Assembly: GCA_009995495.1 (NCBI GenBank)
Contig: JAACPL010000008.1
Span: forward strand, 1-54,670
Direction: 5' to 3'
Length of the DNA stretch: 54,670 nt
From: Candidatus Falkowiibacteriota bacterium
GTDB lineage: Bacteria > Patescibacteriota > Patescibacteriia > Patescibacteriales > UBA12465
Below the pieces are notes generated by a model, which saw only the letters and a program-made list of their open reading frames with translations, searched no databases and had not been told where the DNA came from. This document shows positions 1-8,638 of this stretch, one piece after another. A program made the position numbers and the translations under genes. Position 1 is the first letter of the stretch; the number at the start of each line of letters is the position of its first letter.

Positions 1-110
1 GTTATTAGTTATTAGTTATTAGTTTCAACTGTCCCCAAATTGGCGACTCTTGAAAACTATTAAATTTACTAGTCTTAAATTTTATTCTAATTTAATAATA
101 ACTAATAACT
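1..110. repeat. Intergenic inverted repeat built on GTTATTA units
   Basis: Three GTTATTA units at 1-21 are answered by the complementary TAATAAC series at 96-110, so the two arms can pair. Between them, 21-58 forms its own imperfect hairpin (AGTTT at 21-25 with AAACT at 54-58, GTC at 31-33 with GAC at 45-47, CCAA at 35-38 with TTGG at 40-43). It overlaps the end of a small gene on the minus strand and has no clear U-run, so it looks more like a palindromic repeat than a terminator. The left end is cut by the window. Confidence 0.45.
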
Positions 111-238
111 AAGCCCATGAATCTAACCTCAGGACTGGTTAATAAAATAATTTTAATAATTAAGAAGAAAAAGCCGACTGAGATCAAAGAATAAACAAAA
201 ATTGCTAAACCAAAGAAAAATTTAAATAGAGCCTCCAT
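92..238 (-). CDS. Small single-span membrane peptide (48 aa), unknown
   Basis: I do not recognise this gene. It is an ATG-started frame of 48 codons beginning 28 nt after the ftsQ stop and ending in TAA. About residues 4-33 are almost entirely hydrophobic (Phe, Leu, Ile, Val), giving one likely membrane helix, followed by a short polar tail. Same strand and close spacing suggest it is the last member of the alr-ftsQ run. There is no obvious Shine-Dalgarno, but most genes here lack one. The end of the frame overlaps a repeat arm, so the true C-terminus is uncertain, and it could be a chance frame. Confidence 0.4.
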   Translation of the reverse strand: MEALFKFFFGLAIFVYSLISVGFFFLIIKIILLTSPEVRFMGLVISYY

Positions 239-266
239 ACGTTTTTAATTAAAAAATTTAATAATT

Positions 267-1361
267 TTATTGACTTAATGGTTCTGTTATATTTTCTGGA
301 TAAAAATAGATTTTATCACCATAACGCAAATCAATATACTCTAGTCTATTGAAATTATCCTTTATTTTGTTATTTTTGACAAGCATTAAGTTGTCTAATT
401 GACCTTTTATTTCATTATTGACATTAAAGTATATTTGTGGTCCATCAAGAATCTTAGCAAAAACGGAGTTATAATACTGATCGGCAATAATAAATCTATC
501 AAGTTGAAAATTATAAAGCTTTAGTTCCCCGTTTAAATTAAAAATAAAAGCTAAATATTTTTCACTTAACTTAATTTTTCCATCACTCCTAATTAAGCTA
601 TCATTATTTTTATTTTCAATAATAAAATATTTTTCTTTTTCACTTGGGCTAATACTTGTAAGACCAAGACCATTATTTAAGTTTCCCCCTTCTAATAACT
701 GGACACTAGCATCTGGAGCGATAATATTAGCCTTTAGGGAGCTCGTAGAGAGCTCTTCCCTTTCAGTTTCACTAATATCAATGAGCTCACCATTTTCAAC
801 GCCAAGAGCACTAGCATCCCTAGTTTTAGTGATTAAACTAATTTCTTCCGGCTCATTTTCTTGAAAAGTAATTTCTGTCATTAAATAGTTATCAGCCGAT
901 GAAAAATAATATTTCCCTTCTTCATAATAAATAAAGGCGTAAGGTCTTTCATTAATTTCAACAATTAATTTTCGTGGCCAACGTTTCTTTATTTTAATGT
1001 CGGCTAAATTAAATTTACTTTTAAGTCTTTCGGCGGACGCATCCTTATTAAAAAGAAAAATATTTTGTTGCTTAAAAATAAGAATACTTTTAGATTCAAA
1101 TGATGAAGCTAATTCCGTCTTAATTAAGTTGGTATTTAATCTCTCAAGGCCCCTTACTTCAACTTCAGTAATTTTCCACCAACTAGAACAAGTAAAAAAC
1201 CAAAATAAGAAAGCGGTTAAAAGTAATAGACTTACTAATTTAAATCTTCTTAAAAAAAGCCTTTCTGGTTTTTTTTCTTTTTTTCTGAAAAAAGGATTAG
1301 CAAGTTTTTTTGCTTGATAATCTTGTTTTATTTTTTTAATGCTAGTTCTTTGTCTGTTCAT
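267..1361 (-). CDS. ftsQ: Cell division protein FtsQ/DivIB
   Basis: Bitopic division protein that links FtsB/FtsL and recruits late septal proteins on the outer face of the membrane. The 364-residue protein has a basic cytoplasmic N-terminus (1-41), one membrane helix at about 42-58, then a POTRA-like domain starting ITEVEVRGLERLNT and the beta-domain motif WPRKLIVEINERP typical of FtsQ. An extra loop of roughly 80 polar residues (about 170-250, rich in Glu and Ser) sits in the outer domain and makes the protein longer than usual. The start ATG overlaps the alr stop by 4 nt, indicating translational coupling. It belongs with cell-wall gene alr, as in many division/cell-wall clusters. Confidence 0.88.
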   Translation of the reverse strand: MNRQRTSIKKIKQDYQAKKLANPFFRKKEKKPERLFLRRFKLVSLLLLTAFLFWFFTCSSWWKITEVEVRGLERLNTNLIKTELASSFESKSILIFKQQNIFLFNKDASAERLKSKFNLADIKIKKRWPRKLIVEINERPYAFIYYEEGKYYFSSADNYLMTEITFQENEPEEISLITKTRDASALGVENGELIDISETEREELSTSSLKANIIAPDASVQLLEGGNLNNGLGLTSISPSEKEKYFIIENKNNDSLIRSDGKIKLSEKYLAFIFNLNGELKLYNFQLDRFIIADQYYNSVFAKILDGPQIYFNVNNEIKGQLDNLMLVKNNKIKDNFNRLEYIDLRYGDKIYFYPENITEPLSQ

Positions 1362-2488
1362 AGGATCTTTCTTCTTATATTTGCCTGGATTCTTATTAAA
1401 GTTTCATAAATTCCTCCACCAAGATGACTAATATTTTCTAATGAATTTAATTCATTCTGATTTGAGGAAATAATTTTTACGCTTGCTCCTACCTGAACAT
1501 CATTATTTTCTAAATCAAGACAACTTAAGTTCATGCAAACATTTCCGGCGAGCTTAACAAAAGTCTTTTTTTCATTATTAATTATTTCAAAATAAGCCTG
1601 TTTAGACAATCTTCTATCTAAACCCTCAAAATAGCCAAAAGGTATTAGAGCGATTTTTGTTTTTTTTGTGGCAACATAACTTTCATTGTAAGACACACTT
1701 TGGCCTGCTTCTAAATTAGTTATTTTTAAAATTGTGCTTTTTATTTCTAAGGCTGGTTTAAGCCTCGGTATTTTTTTTTCAGTAAAAGGATTATAACCGT
1801 AAAAAGCTAAACCAGACCTAAAGGCGGTGTAAACTGAGTTGTTAAGTGAGAAAATGCCAGCTGAATTACCAAGGTGAATATATTTAGGATTAAAACCTTT
1901 TGTTTTTAAAAGCTCTAGAGCTTTAAGAAAAGAGTCTTCCTGTTGTTTAAGTAATGTGGAATCTAATTCATCGGCTGAAGCTAAATGAGAGCAAAATCCA
2001 ACTAAATCAACTTTATTTAAATCTTCAAAATTATTATCAATAAATTCAGCCAAATCATCAACCCCTTCCCGGTTCATCCCAGAATTAAAAAATAAATGAA
2101 TTTTAGCTTTCTTGCCGTAATGGGATAATTCTTTTAAGGTCTCTTGTCTGTAAACAACGAACTCAGTGCGTTTTAATTTACAATAAGAATAAACATCTAG
2201 TGGCATCTCACCTAAGATTAGAACTTTGCCCTTAAAATAATTATAAGCGATTTGAGCTTCGGGATAAGAATCAACCGCAATAATTTTTGCCTGAGAACGA
2301 TTTAAAATTTGGCAAACTTCTTTCAGACCGTGACCATAAGCATTTGATTTCAACACGGGAATTATTTCGGCCTCCGGCTTCAGATTTTTTAAATAAGAAA
2401 AATTGGCTAAAATATTATCAGCTTTAATTTCAACGATATTCATCGCTTCATATTTTGGCTTTATTAATTTTCTTAAAAAATTTAACAT
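1358..2488 (-). CDS. alr: Alanine racemase
   Basis: PLP enzyme converting L-alanine to D-alanine for peptidoglycan. The N-terminal barrel carries the cofactor lysine in VLKSNAYGHG (Lys47) and the C-terminal domain carries the second base tyrosine in SVSYNESY (Tyr267); CMNLSCLD is the usual family signature near the end. Length (376 aa) is normal. A shorter start at Met16 (MNIVEIKADN) fits the family N-terminus better; the upstream ATG is kept because it follows the previous gene directly. ftsQ overlaps its stop by 4 nt. D-Ala-D-Ala ligase and a MurF-like ligase lie elsewhere in the window, so the D-Ala branch is largely represented. Confidence 0.93.
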   Translation of the reverse strand: MLNFLRKLIKPKYEAMNIVEIKADNILANFSYLKNLKPEAEIIPVLKSNAYGHGLKEVCQILNRSQAKIIAVDSYPEAQIAYNYFKGKVLILGEMPLDVYSYCKLKRTEFVVYRQETLKELSHYGKKAKIHLFFNSGMNREGVDDLAEFIDNNFEDLNKVDLVGFCSHLASADELDSTLLKQQEDSFLKALELLKTKGFNPKYIHLGNSAGIFSLNNSVYTAFRSGLAFYGYNPFTEKKIPRLKPALEIKSTILKITNLEAGQSVSYNESYVATKKTKIALIPFGYFEGLDRRLSKQAYFEIINNEKKTFVKLAGNVCMNLSCLDLENNDVQVGASVKIISSNQNELNSLENISHLGGGIYETLIRIQANIRRKIL

Positions 2489-2496
2489 AACAATTC

Positions 2497-3591
2497 TTAA
2501 TATTCCTCAGAAGCCTTAATCTCTCCTAAATTTTTATTAAACCTATCGTCGGGCAAGTTTGTGTTAATTGAACCAATTGTTCCTGATAAAGTCCTGCCGC
2601 TATATGGGTCTTTAGCAAAATATTCAATATTTTCAATTAAGTTTGGGCTTGAGTTAATTTGACTTTCTTCGGGGATAAATTGCAATTCAACCCCAAGACG
2701 CAAACCATCTTCCCCGTCTTTAATTTCATCAAGCCTCCAAATAATCAATCTGTTATCACTATCATAACTGAAACCACCATCTAAAAGAGAGTGTCTATCG
2801 GTAAAATTAACACCAAGCGGTAAATGGCCTGTCATAATAACATTTTTAACATCACCAAAATTATTGACTTCAAAAAATAACCAATAATTAGTTGGTAGGC
2901 CGACGATTGGCGGTATTGGCCCGAGTCCAAGTTTATCACCATTATTACCAGTATAAAGCATAATTGCCCTAGCTTCAAGTTGACTTTCAATTATTGGGCT
3001 CTCAATAATAGTAAATTTTTTAATAAGCTGATCCTTAATAATATATTCAGTTTCAATTTTTAAATTAGCTTTTTTGCCACCAAAATCAGACCAAAAAAAT
3101 TGTAAATTTAATAGTATTTTTTTTTGTTCTTCGGTATTCAGAGAATTAATTATTAATTCATTATTATTAATAAACTTTACGCCCTCAATCTCATCTAGTT
3201 CTGGATAAATATCTCTAAGAGAAAGATTATTATTAACTGAAGTAATTCTTATTTTTAAATCTTTTATTTCAAGTGGTGAATTATTATTTAATTCTACTTC
3301 TAGTTGGGCCACTCGATTTGATTCGTTTAAGCTTAAATTTTTAAAAACCATTTTAGTTTCAAGCGGTGGATTGTCTAAATCTATAACATAAGAATCATCA
3401 GGCTTAATTGGTTTATCTTTTTGATAATTAGGACCAATTAATATTTGCGGATTATAGAAATAAAGACTTAAAAATAAAACTAAAAGACCAAAAACAGTAA
3501 AAACAGAAGCAATGTCAACGATAATTGGCCAACGACTTTTGCTATAATATTTTAACCAACGGTTTTTAGCTCTGCGTCTAAAATTAAACAT
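2497..3591 (-). CDS. Membrane-anchored DUF11-like surface protein
   Basis: The start is set at the ATG at 3591 because longer versions run back into the preceding gene; this gives 364 aa. A short basic cytoplasmic tail (about 1-22) is followed by one membrane helix (about 25-45) and a long extracytoplasmic part made of beta-rich repeats. Near the C-terminus, GHLPLGVNFTDRHSLLDGG followed by IIWRLDEIKDGE resembles the DUF11/conserved-repeat beta-sandwich (a proline-glycine pair, then I-x-W with an acidic-glycine turn). Such proteins usually sit on the cell surface or in the wall. Catalytic residues are not visible. It follows the secreted glycosidase-like gene by 16 nt and precedes alr by 8 nt. 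Confidence 0.6.
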   Translation of the reverse strand: MFNFRRRAKNRWLKYYSKSRWPIIVDIASVFTVFGLLVLFLSLYFYNPQILIGPNYQKDKPIKPDDSYVIDLDNPPLETKMVFKNLSLNESNRVAQLEVELNNNSPLEIKDLKIRITSVNNNLSLRDIYPELDEIEGVKFINNNELIINSLNTEEQKKILLNLQFFWSDFGGKKANLKIETEYIIKDQLIKKFTIIESPIIESQLEARAIMLYTGNNGDKLGLGPIPPIVGLPTNYWLFFEVNNFGDVKNVIMTGHLPLGVNFTDRHSLLDGGFSYDSDNRLIIWRLDEIKDGEDGLRLGVELQFIPEESQINSSPNLIENIEYFAKDPYSGRTLSGTIGSINTNLPDDRFNKNLGEIKASEEY

Positions 3592-3607
3592 ATATTTACT
3601 TTTAATT

Positions 3608-5632
3608 TTAATAAGGATTTTGTCGACCGACAAGAATTTCAAGATTTCCATCATCATTAATATCGCTTAAAGATATTTCAAATTTATCTCTTTGGTCTTG
3701 ACTATAAGCAAAGAAACCGCCAACAACCTTGCCTTGATGATTAAAAACTCTAACATGAGGGCCGCCGCCAGAACTAGGAATAGTAACTATTTCCACTTTA
3801 CCGTCAAGATTCATATCACCAGCGGCTAAACTAACTCCGCCTCTAAAATTTTTATCATAGGCTAAAAAACTAAATTTTAGCTCACCACCTAAAGAAAAAA
3901 TCTTAACTAATGGTTCAGTTCCCCGTCCAGGAGTAGTGATTATTTCTACTTTACCATCACCATCTAAATCAACAGCTGCAACATTAACTCCGGTTCTTAA
4001 ATTTTTATCATAGGCAAAAAAGTTTCCTTCTAATTTCCCTTTAGCACTAAAAACTAAAACTTGAGGCCCACCGCCCTGCCCCGGCCCAACCACAATTTTA
4101 TCAAGAAAACCGTTTTTATGACTAACCGCTAAACTTAGACCATTTTTAAATAAAGGAAAAGGTCTAAAAGAATGATTATGACCATTACCATTAACTTTTA
4201 TTAATCCAGCACTAGCACTAATAATTGTGTCTTCGAAATTATTATTAGTTAAAGCTATTATTTCCGCTGAACCAGGATAGGCGCTTAAAAAAGAAAAAGT
4301 GGCTGGCTTTATTTGTGTTCCCTTGCCATCAAGAAAACGATAAAAATAACCATTAGTAAAAGTTGAATTCTTGATTGCTTTATCATTTTTTATTAAAATT
4401 GCCCCAGTATTTGGTTGTAACTCTAGAAAATTAATTCTTTCTCCATTATTAAAGTCTGAATCCTGGTTTCCTTTTGGTTTAGAAAAACTCTCTTGAGAAA
4501 AAATCTTAATTTCTCTTTTTGAACTAGCATTAACAAAAACACTAGCATCCTCAAAATCGCGACGGAATACGGAATTATTAATTATCTTAGAATTATTTAA
4601 AAGATTATAAGCTTGAGAATTAGCCCGACCTAAATTAATATCATATTCATCATACCACCAAAGCTGGGCATGGTTCGTTGTGTCGTAGTCATAACTAAAA
4701 AAACCATCACCTAAAAGGGTACTACTTAAACCAAAACGCATCAATTCAAAATTGTTTTGATCTTTATTATAAGTGTTAATAATTGATAGCGACGGGCTAG
4801 TATTAAGACTTGGTAGTTTTAAATAATTATTCATCGAGCTCGCCCAAATCCCATCACCTTCCCAAAAAGCCGGAAAATTTTCGAACATCATTCCATTTAA
4901 TGTTGATTGATATGGTTCATAAATTTTACCATTACCAATAATTAAAAAATCAGGACCAACCAAAGTTCTTGTTTTATCTAACATTTTTTTAAATCCCTCG
5001 GCCCAAAGACTATTCATCTCAGTTGTAGTTTCTCGGCACCCATCATTATCTAAATCAATGTCAGTTTTATTTACCCAGGCTAAGTCGCCCCAAGTATTAT
5101 CATAGAAAACACCGTCCCAAAGACCAGCGGCTTTGATATTATTAGCAACGAACTCTGGTAAATAATCATTAAACCTTTGCCCTCTTTGATTGGTTTGTGA
5201 CTTATTACTTAAATTAAGCATATAAGTTCCGGGCCAATTACTAATTTTATTACCACCCTCATCCTTTAAGTACCAAGAATCATTAATTCCCTCTTTTAAT
5301 TTTGGTCGTAAATGAGCGAGATGATAATATTTAAAATCATCCATTATTTCTTGAGCGGTAATATAGGCTAAAATAATAACATCAGGATTAAGTCTTCTAA
5401 TTTTTTTTAAAGCTTCGGGGCTATTTTCCTGAACTTCCATATCAAGAATTAAAAGATCCCACTTAGCTAAACTTTCCGCCTCATAGTCGCTTATTTCCCA
5501 TTTCAAAAAATAATTAGCTAAGCGTGGAAAAGTATTTTTTACTTCTATACTGGCTTGGGCTTGATTTGTAAAATTAAAAATAATTAATAATAAAAAAGCA
5601 GTATATAATATTTTTTGAAAAAAATTTATCAT
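3608..5632 (-). CDS. Secreted glycosidase-like (GHL15-type) protein with FG-GAP repeats
   Basis: A signal peptide covers about residues 1-27 (ends NQAQA). The N-terminal half looks like a TIM-barrel glycosidase of the GHL15 kind: repeated acid-containing beta strands (LLILDMEV, VIILAYITAQE, GVFYDNTWGDLAW), with Asp/Glu in the places where such barrels keep catalytic acids. The C-terminal third has three FG-GAP/VCBS-type repeats, each with a calcium-loop motif (DLDGDGKVE, DMNLDGKVE, DINDDGNLE) and the phrase FFAYDKN or FLAYDKN. 674 aa in total. It starts 2 nt after the serS stop. A role in surface polysaccharide binding or cleavage is inference; no substrate can be named. Confidence 0.62.
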   Translation of the reverse strand: MINFFQKILYTAFLLLIIFNFTNQAQASIEVKNTFPRLANYFLKWEISDYEAESLAKWDLLILDMEVQENSPEALKKIRRLNPDVIILAYITAQEIMDDFKYYHLAHLRPKLKEGINDSWYLKDEGGNKISNWPGTYMLNLSNKSQTNQRGQRFNDYLPEFVANNIKAAGLWDGVFYDNTWGDLAWVNKTDIDLDNDGCRETTTEMNSLWAEGFKKMLDKTRTLVGPDFLIIGNGKIYEPYQSTLNGMMFENFPAFWEGDGIWASSMNNYLKLPSLNTSPSLSIINTYNKDQNNFELMRFGLSSTLLGDGFFSYDYDTTNHAQLWWYDEYDINLGRANSQAYNLLNNSKIINNSVFRRDFEDASVFVNASSKREIKIFSQESFSKPKGNQDSDFNNGERINFLELQPNTGAILIKNDKAIKNSTFTNGYFYRFLDGKGTQIKPATFSFLSAYPGSAEIIALTNNNFEDTIISASAGLIKVNGNGHNHSFRPFPLFKNGLSLAVSHKNGFLDKIVVGPGQGGGPQVLVFSAKGKLEGNFFAYDKNLRTGVNVAAVDLDGDGKVEIITTPGRGTEPLVKIFSLGGELKFSFLAYDKNFRGGVSLAAGDMNLDGKVEIVTIPSSGGGPHVRVFNHQGKVVGGFFAYSQDQRDKFEISLSDINDDGNLEILVGRQNPY

Positions 5633-5634
5633 TT

Positions 5635-6909
5635 TTATTTTTTTACTATTCTTTCTTTAGAATCAGAAAAATATTTTCTTAACACTTCTGGAATAAAAAT
5701 TGAGCCATCTTTTTCTTGATAATTTTCTAAGATTGCAATTAAACAACGCGTAATAGCGATAGCCGTTCCGTTTAGAGTATAAACAAATTCTTTATCTCCG
5801 TTTTCGCGTTTAAATTTAATATTGAGGCCACGTGCCTGATAATCACCACAATTTGAAGCAGAAGTTACTTCAGCCCAATCGCCGTCAGTACCGTCATTAT
5901 TTGGCTTACCCGGCATCCAGGCTTCAAGATCAAAAGTTCTCATTGAAGGCGCCCCTAAATCAGCCGTACAATGATCAACGATCCTGAAAGTTAAACCAAG
6001 TCCAGAAAATATTTCTTTTTCAATTTCTAATAATTCTTCGTGAGCCTTTTCTGAATCTTCTGGTTTTACAAATTGGAACATTTCTATTTTTGTGAATTGA
6101 TGGACACGAAAAATTCCTTTAGAAAATTTTGAATAAGAACCAGCCTCAGTTCTAAAACAGTGGGAAACGGCGGCATATTTTTTTGGTAAATCTTGTTCTT
6201 CTAAAATTTCGTCTTTATGTAAACCGCCTAAAGTAATTTCAGCCGTACCAATTAAACAAAGATCAGAATTTTCAATACTATAGACTTGAGTTGAATCGCC
6301 TCGCGGATTAAAGCCTAGCCCTTCAAGTACTTCTTTTTTAGCTAAATCTGGACTAGTAAAAATACCAAACCCCTTTTTAACTAAAATCTCTAAAGCGTAT
6401 TGGATTAAAGCAAATTCAAGTAAAGCTAAATCATTTTTTAAATAATAAAATTTTGCCCCGCTAACTTTCGTTGCTCTTTCAAACTCAATTAAATCTAGCT
6501 GGTTTGCTAATTCAACATGGTCAAGGGCTTTAAAATCAAATTTTTTAACTTCGCCAAATTGACCAATAATCGGATTATCATTTTCATCATCACTAACTTT
6601 AACATCTCTATGACTTAAGTTCGGAATACTCGCGTGAATTTTTTTGAATTCGTCCTCCTTCAAAGCCAAATTTTCTTCATCAGCTTTTAAATCTTCGCCC
6701 AACTTTTTCATCTTAGCAATTATTTCTTGGTCGGGTTTTGTTTTTGAATAACGATTTCTCTCCGCTCTTAATTCTTCAGCCTTAACTTTAAGGGTTCTAA
6801 TTTCCTCATCTAATTTTAAAAAATCAGAAATATTTACCGGCGCTAAACGATTGCGAGAATTATCTTCAACTAATTTCGGGTTTTCTCTGATAATTTTTAA
6901 ATCCAACAT
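5635..6909 (-). CDS. serS: Serine-tRNA ligase
   Basis: Class II aminoacyl-tRNA synthetase charging tRNA-Ser. The N-terminal arm (about 25-100) is a charged antiparallel coiled coil that binds the long variable arm of tRNA-Ser. The catalytic core shows motif 2 as FRTEAGSYSKFSKGIFRVHQ and motif 3 around LNGTAIAITRCLIAILENYQ; the canonical motif 3 has GRTLVA where this protein has TRCLIA, but the essential Arg is kept. TAEITL and DLEAWMPG are further family markers. Length (424 aa) is standard. Lies 29 nt after dnaX and just before the secreted glycosidase-like gene, in one minus-strand run. Confidence 0.95.
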   Translation of the reverse strand: MLDLKIIRENPKLVEDNSRNRLAPVNISDFLKLDEEIRTLKVKAEELRAERNRYSKTKPDQEIIAKMKKLGEDLKADEENLALKEDEFKKIHASIPNLSHRDVKVSDDENDNPIIGQFGEVKKFDFKALDHVELANQLDLIEFERATKVSGAKFYYLKNDLALLEFALIQYALEILVKKGFGIFTSPDLAKKEVLEGLGFNPRGDSTQVYSIENSDLCLIGTAEITLGGLHKDEILEEQDLPKKYAAVSHCFRTEAGSYSKFSKGIFRVHQFTKIEMFQFVKPEDSEKAHEELLEIEKEIFSGLGLTFRIVDHCTADLGAPSMRTFDLEAWMPGKPNNDGTDGDWAEVTSASNCGDYQARGLNIKFKRENGDKEFVYTLNGTAIAITRCLIAILENYQEKDGSIFIPEVLRKYFSDSKERIVKK

Positions 6910-6938
6910 ATAATTTTATTATAAAATTCTTTTAAATT

Positions 6939-8612
6939 CTAATTGATTACTTCCCCACCGAAAGCATTTAATAAATTTCCCAGGGCATCTTCTGGTTGTT
7001 TTTTTTCTTCTGTTTTTTCTGTTTGAGGGATGATTGGGGTTTCGGAGCTATCAATTTCTGCTCCAATTTCTGAGCCAGAGCCAATCTTTAAATTTTCGTC
7101 AATTTCCGTCTTAAAGTCAAGTCCGGTACCATAAACTTCAGCCAAAACATTTTTAACAATTGTTCTAATATCATTTTCATTAACTCGGTTTTGGTGAAAC
7201 TTATATTTAAAGGCTAAGGAAAGGCAGGAATCTATAATTGCTTGAGGGTGACAACTTTGCATCACAAATGATAAAGAATGGTTGTGATTTTTAATTTTAA
7301 CTAAAAATTCTGGCCACTTGGCATAAACTTCTGCTTGCGATAAATTTTCTAAAACAATGTTTAAAGCTTTAGTTTCTGGTTTTTGCTCTTGAACTAAGTC
7401 TTTCTTTAAAACATTACTTTGACTAAAATTATCACTTTTTAAATTAGTCGTGATTAGCTTATTCACAACTTGCTTAGGCTTATTATCTCCAGCCCCATCT
7501 GAATCAACCCCATCTTTTAAACCAAGACAAATTTCGGCAATAGCAATTTCTAATGGTAATTGTGGAATGTTTTGACTTCTGTTATCGGAGCTGGCTATCA
7601 TAAACTTTTTAATGAGAAAAATTATTTCTTCTTCATTTAAAAGAGCTGATACTTGTAATAAATCTTTTTCTATTGTTTCTCCTAAATCAAGACCAAGACT
7701 ATCACTTAAGCCCGGACTAATTTTATCAAGCAATAAACGACGAGAAATCGCGATTAATTCGGCATTAAAATTTTTCATATTAATACCGCTATCACTTAAA
7801 CTATTTAATAAAATAAAAGCTTTAGCCGTATCTTTTTTGCTTAAATTTTTAATTAAACTAAGTGCTTCTCTATCACTAGCTGGCGGTAAAATTAAATCAG
7901 CTTGTTCTTTTTTAATTACCTTCCCGCCAATAGAAAGAATCTGCCCCAATAAACTTTCAGCGTCGCGCATATAACCACCACTTTTCTTTGCAATTGCTTC
8001 TAAGACTTCACGATCAATTTTAACTCCTTCCGTTTGTGTTATTTGGCTTAACTTTGTTAAAGTTTCAACTAAACTTATTTTTTTAAAATCAAAACGCTCA
8101 CAACGAGAAATTATAGTGCCGGGCACTTTTTGAATTTCTGTGGTGCACAAGATAAAAACAACATAAGTAGGAGGCTCTTCCATTATTTTAAGTAGGGCGT
8201 TAAAAGCTTGGAGCGATAACATGTGAACCTCGTCAATAATAAAAACTTTATACCTGCCATTGCTCGGGGCAATTCTAGAAAAAGAAATTATATTTTCTCT
8301 AACATTATCAACCCCGGTATTAGAAGCAGCGTCAATTTCTAAAACATCAAGATTATTTCCTTTTTTAATTGATAAACAATTATCACATTCATTACAAGGC
8401 TCAAAACTATCATCTTTGCGATTCAAACAATTTATCGCTTTAGCTAAAATTCTCGCTGTTGTTGTTTTACCAACTGCGCGTGGTCCACAAAATAAATAAG
8501 CATGGCCAAGATGCTTGGCTAAAATTTCATTTTGCAAAGTTAATTTAATATGATTCTGTCCTAAAACCTCGAAAAAATTATTAGGACGATAATCACGATA
8601 TAGAGTTGACAT
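6939..8612 (-). CDS. dnaX: DNA polymerase III subunit gamma/tau
   Basis: Clamp-loader ATPase that places the sliding clamp at primer ends. It starts with STLYRDYRPNNF, typical of DnaX. Walker A is GPRAVGKTT (usual GPRGTGKTT), followed by the four-cysteine zinc knuckle (CLNRKDDSFEPCNECDNC), Walker B IIDEVHML, and the SRC sensor motif with its arginine finger in ISRCERFDF. The 557-residue length includes a C-terminal region after about residue 370 resembling a short tau tail. No obvious slippery site for a shorter gamma form was identified. Followed by serS after 29 nt. Confidence 0.94.
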   Translation of the reverse strand: MSTLYRDYRPNNFFEVLGQNHIKLTLQNEILAKHLGHAYLFCGPRAVGKTTTARILAKAINCLNRKDDSFEPCNECDNCLSIKKGNNLDVLEIDAASNTGVDNVRENIISFSRIAPSNGRYKVFIIDEVHMLSLQAFNALLKIMEEPPTYVVFILCTTEIQKVPGTIISRCERFDFKKISLVETLTKLSQITQTEGVKIDREVLEAIAKKSGGYMRDAESLLGQILSIGGKVIKKEQADLILPPASDREALSLIKNLSKKDTAKAFILLNSLSDSGINMKNFNAELIAISRRLLLDKISPGLSDSLGLDLGETIEKDLLQVSALLNEEEIIFLIKKFMIASSDNRSQNIPQLPLEIAIAEICLGLKDGVDSDGAGDNKPKQVVNKLITTNLKSDNFSQSNVLKKDLVQEQKPETKALNIVLENLSQAEVYAKWPEFLVKIKNHNHSLSFVMQSCHPQAIIDSCLSLAFKYKFHQNRVNENDIRTIVKNVLAEVYGTGLDFKTEIDENLKIGSGSEIGAEIDSSETPIIPQTEKTEEKKQPEDALGNLLNAFGGEVIN

Positions 8613-8638
8613 AGTTTTCTTTAATTTCTTTAATATTT

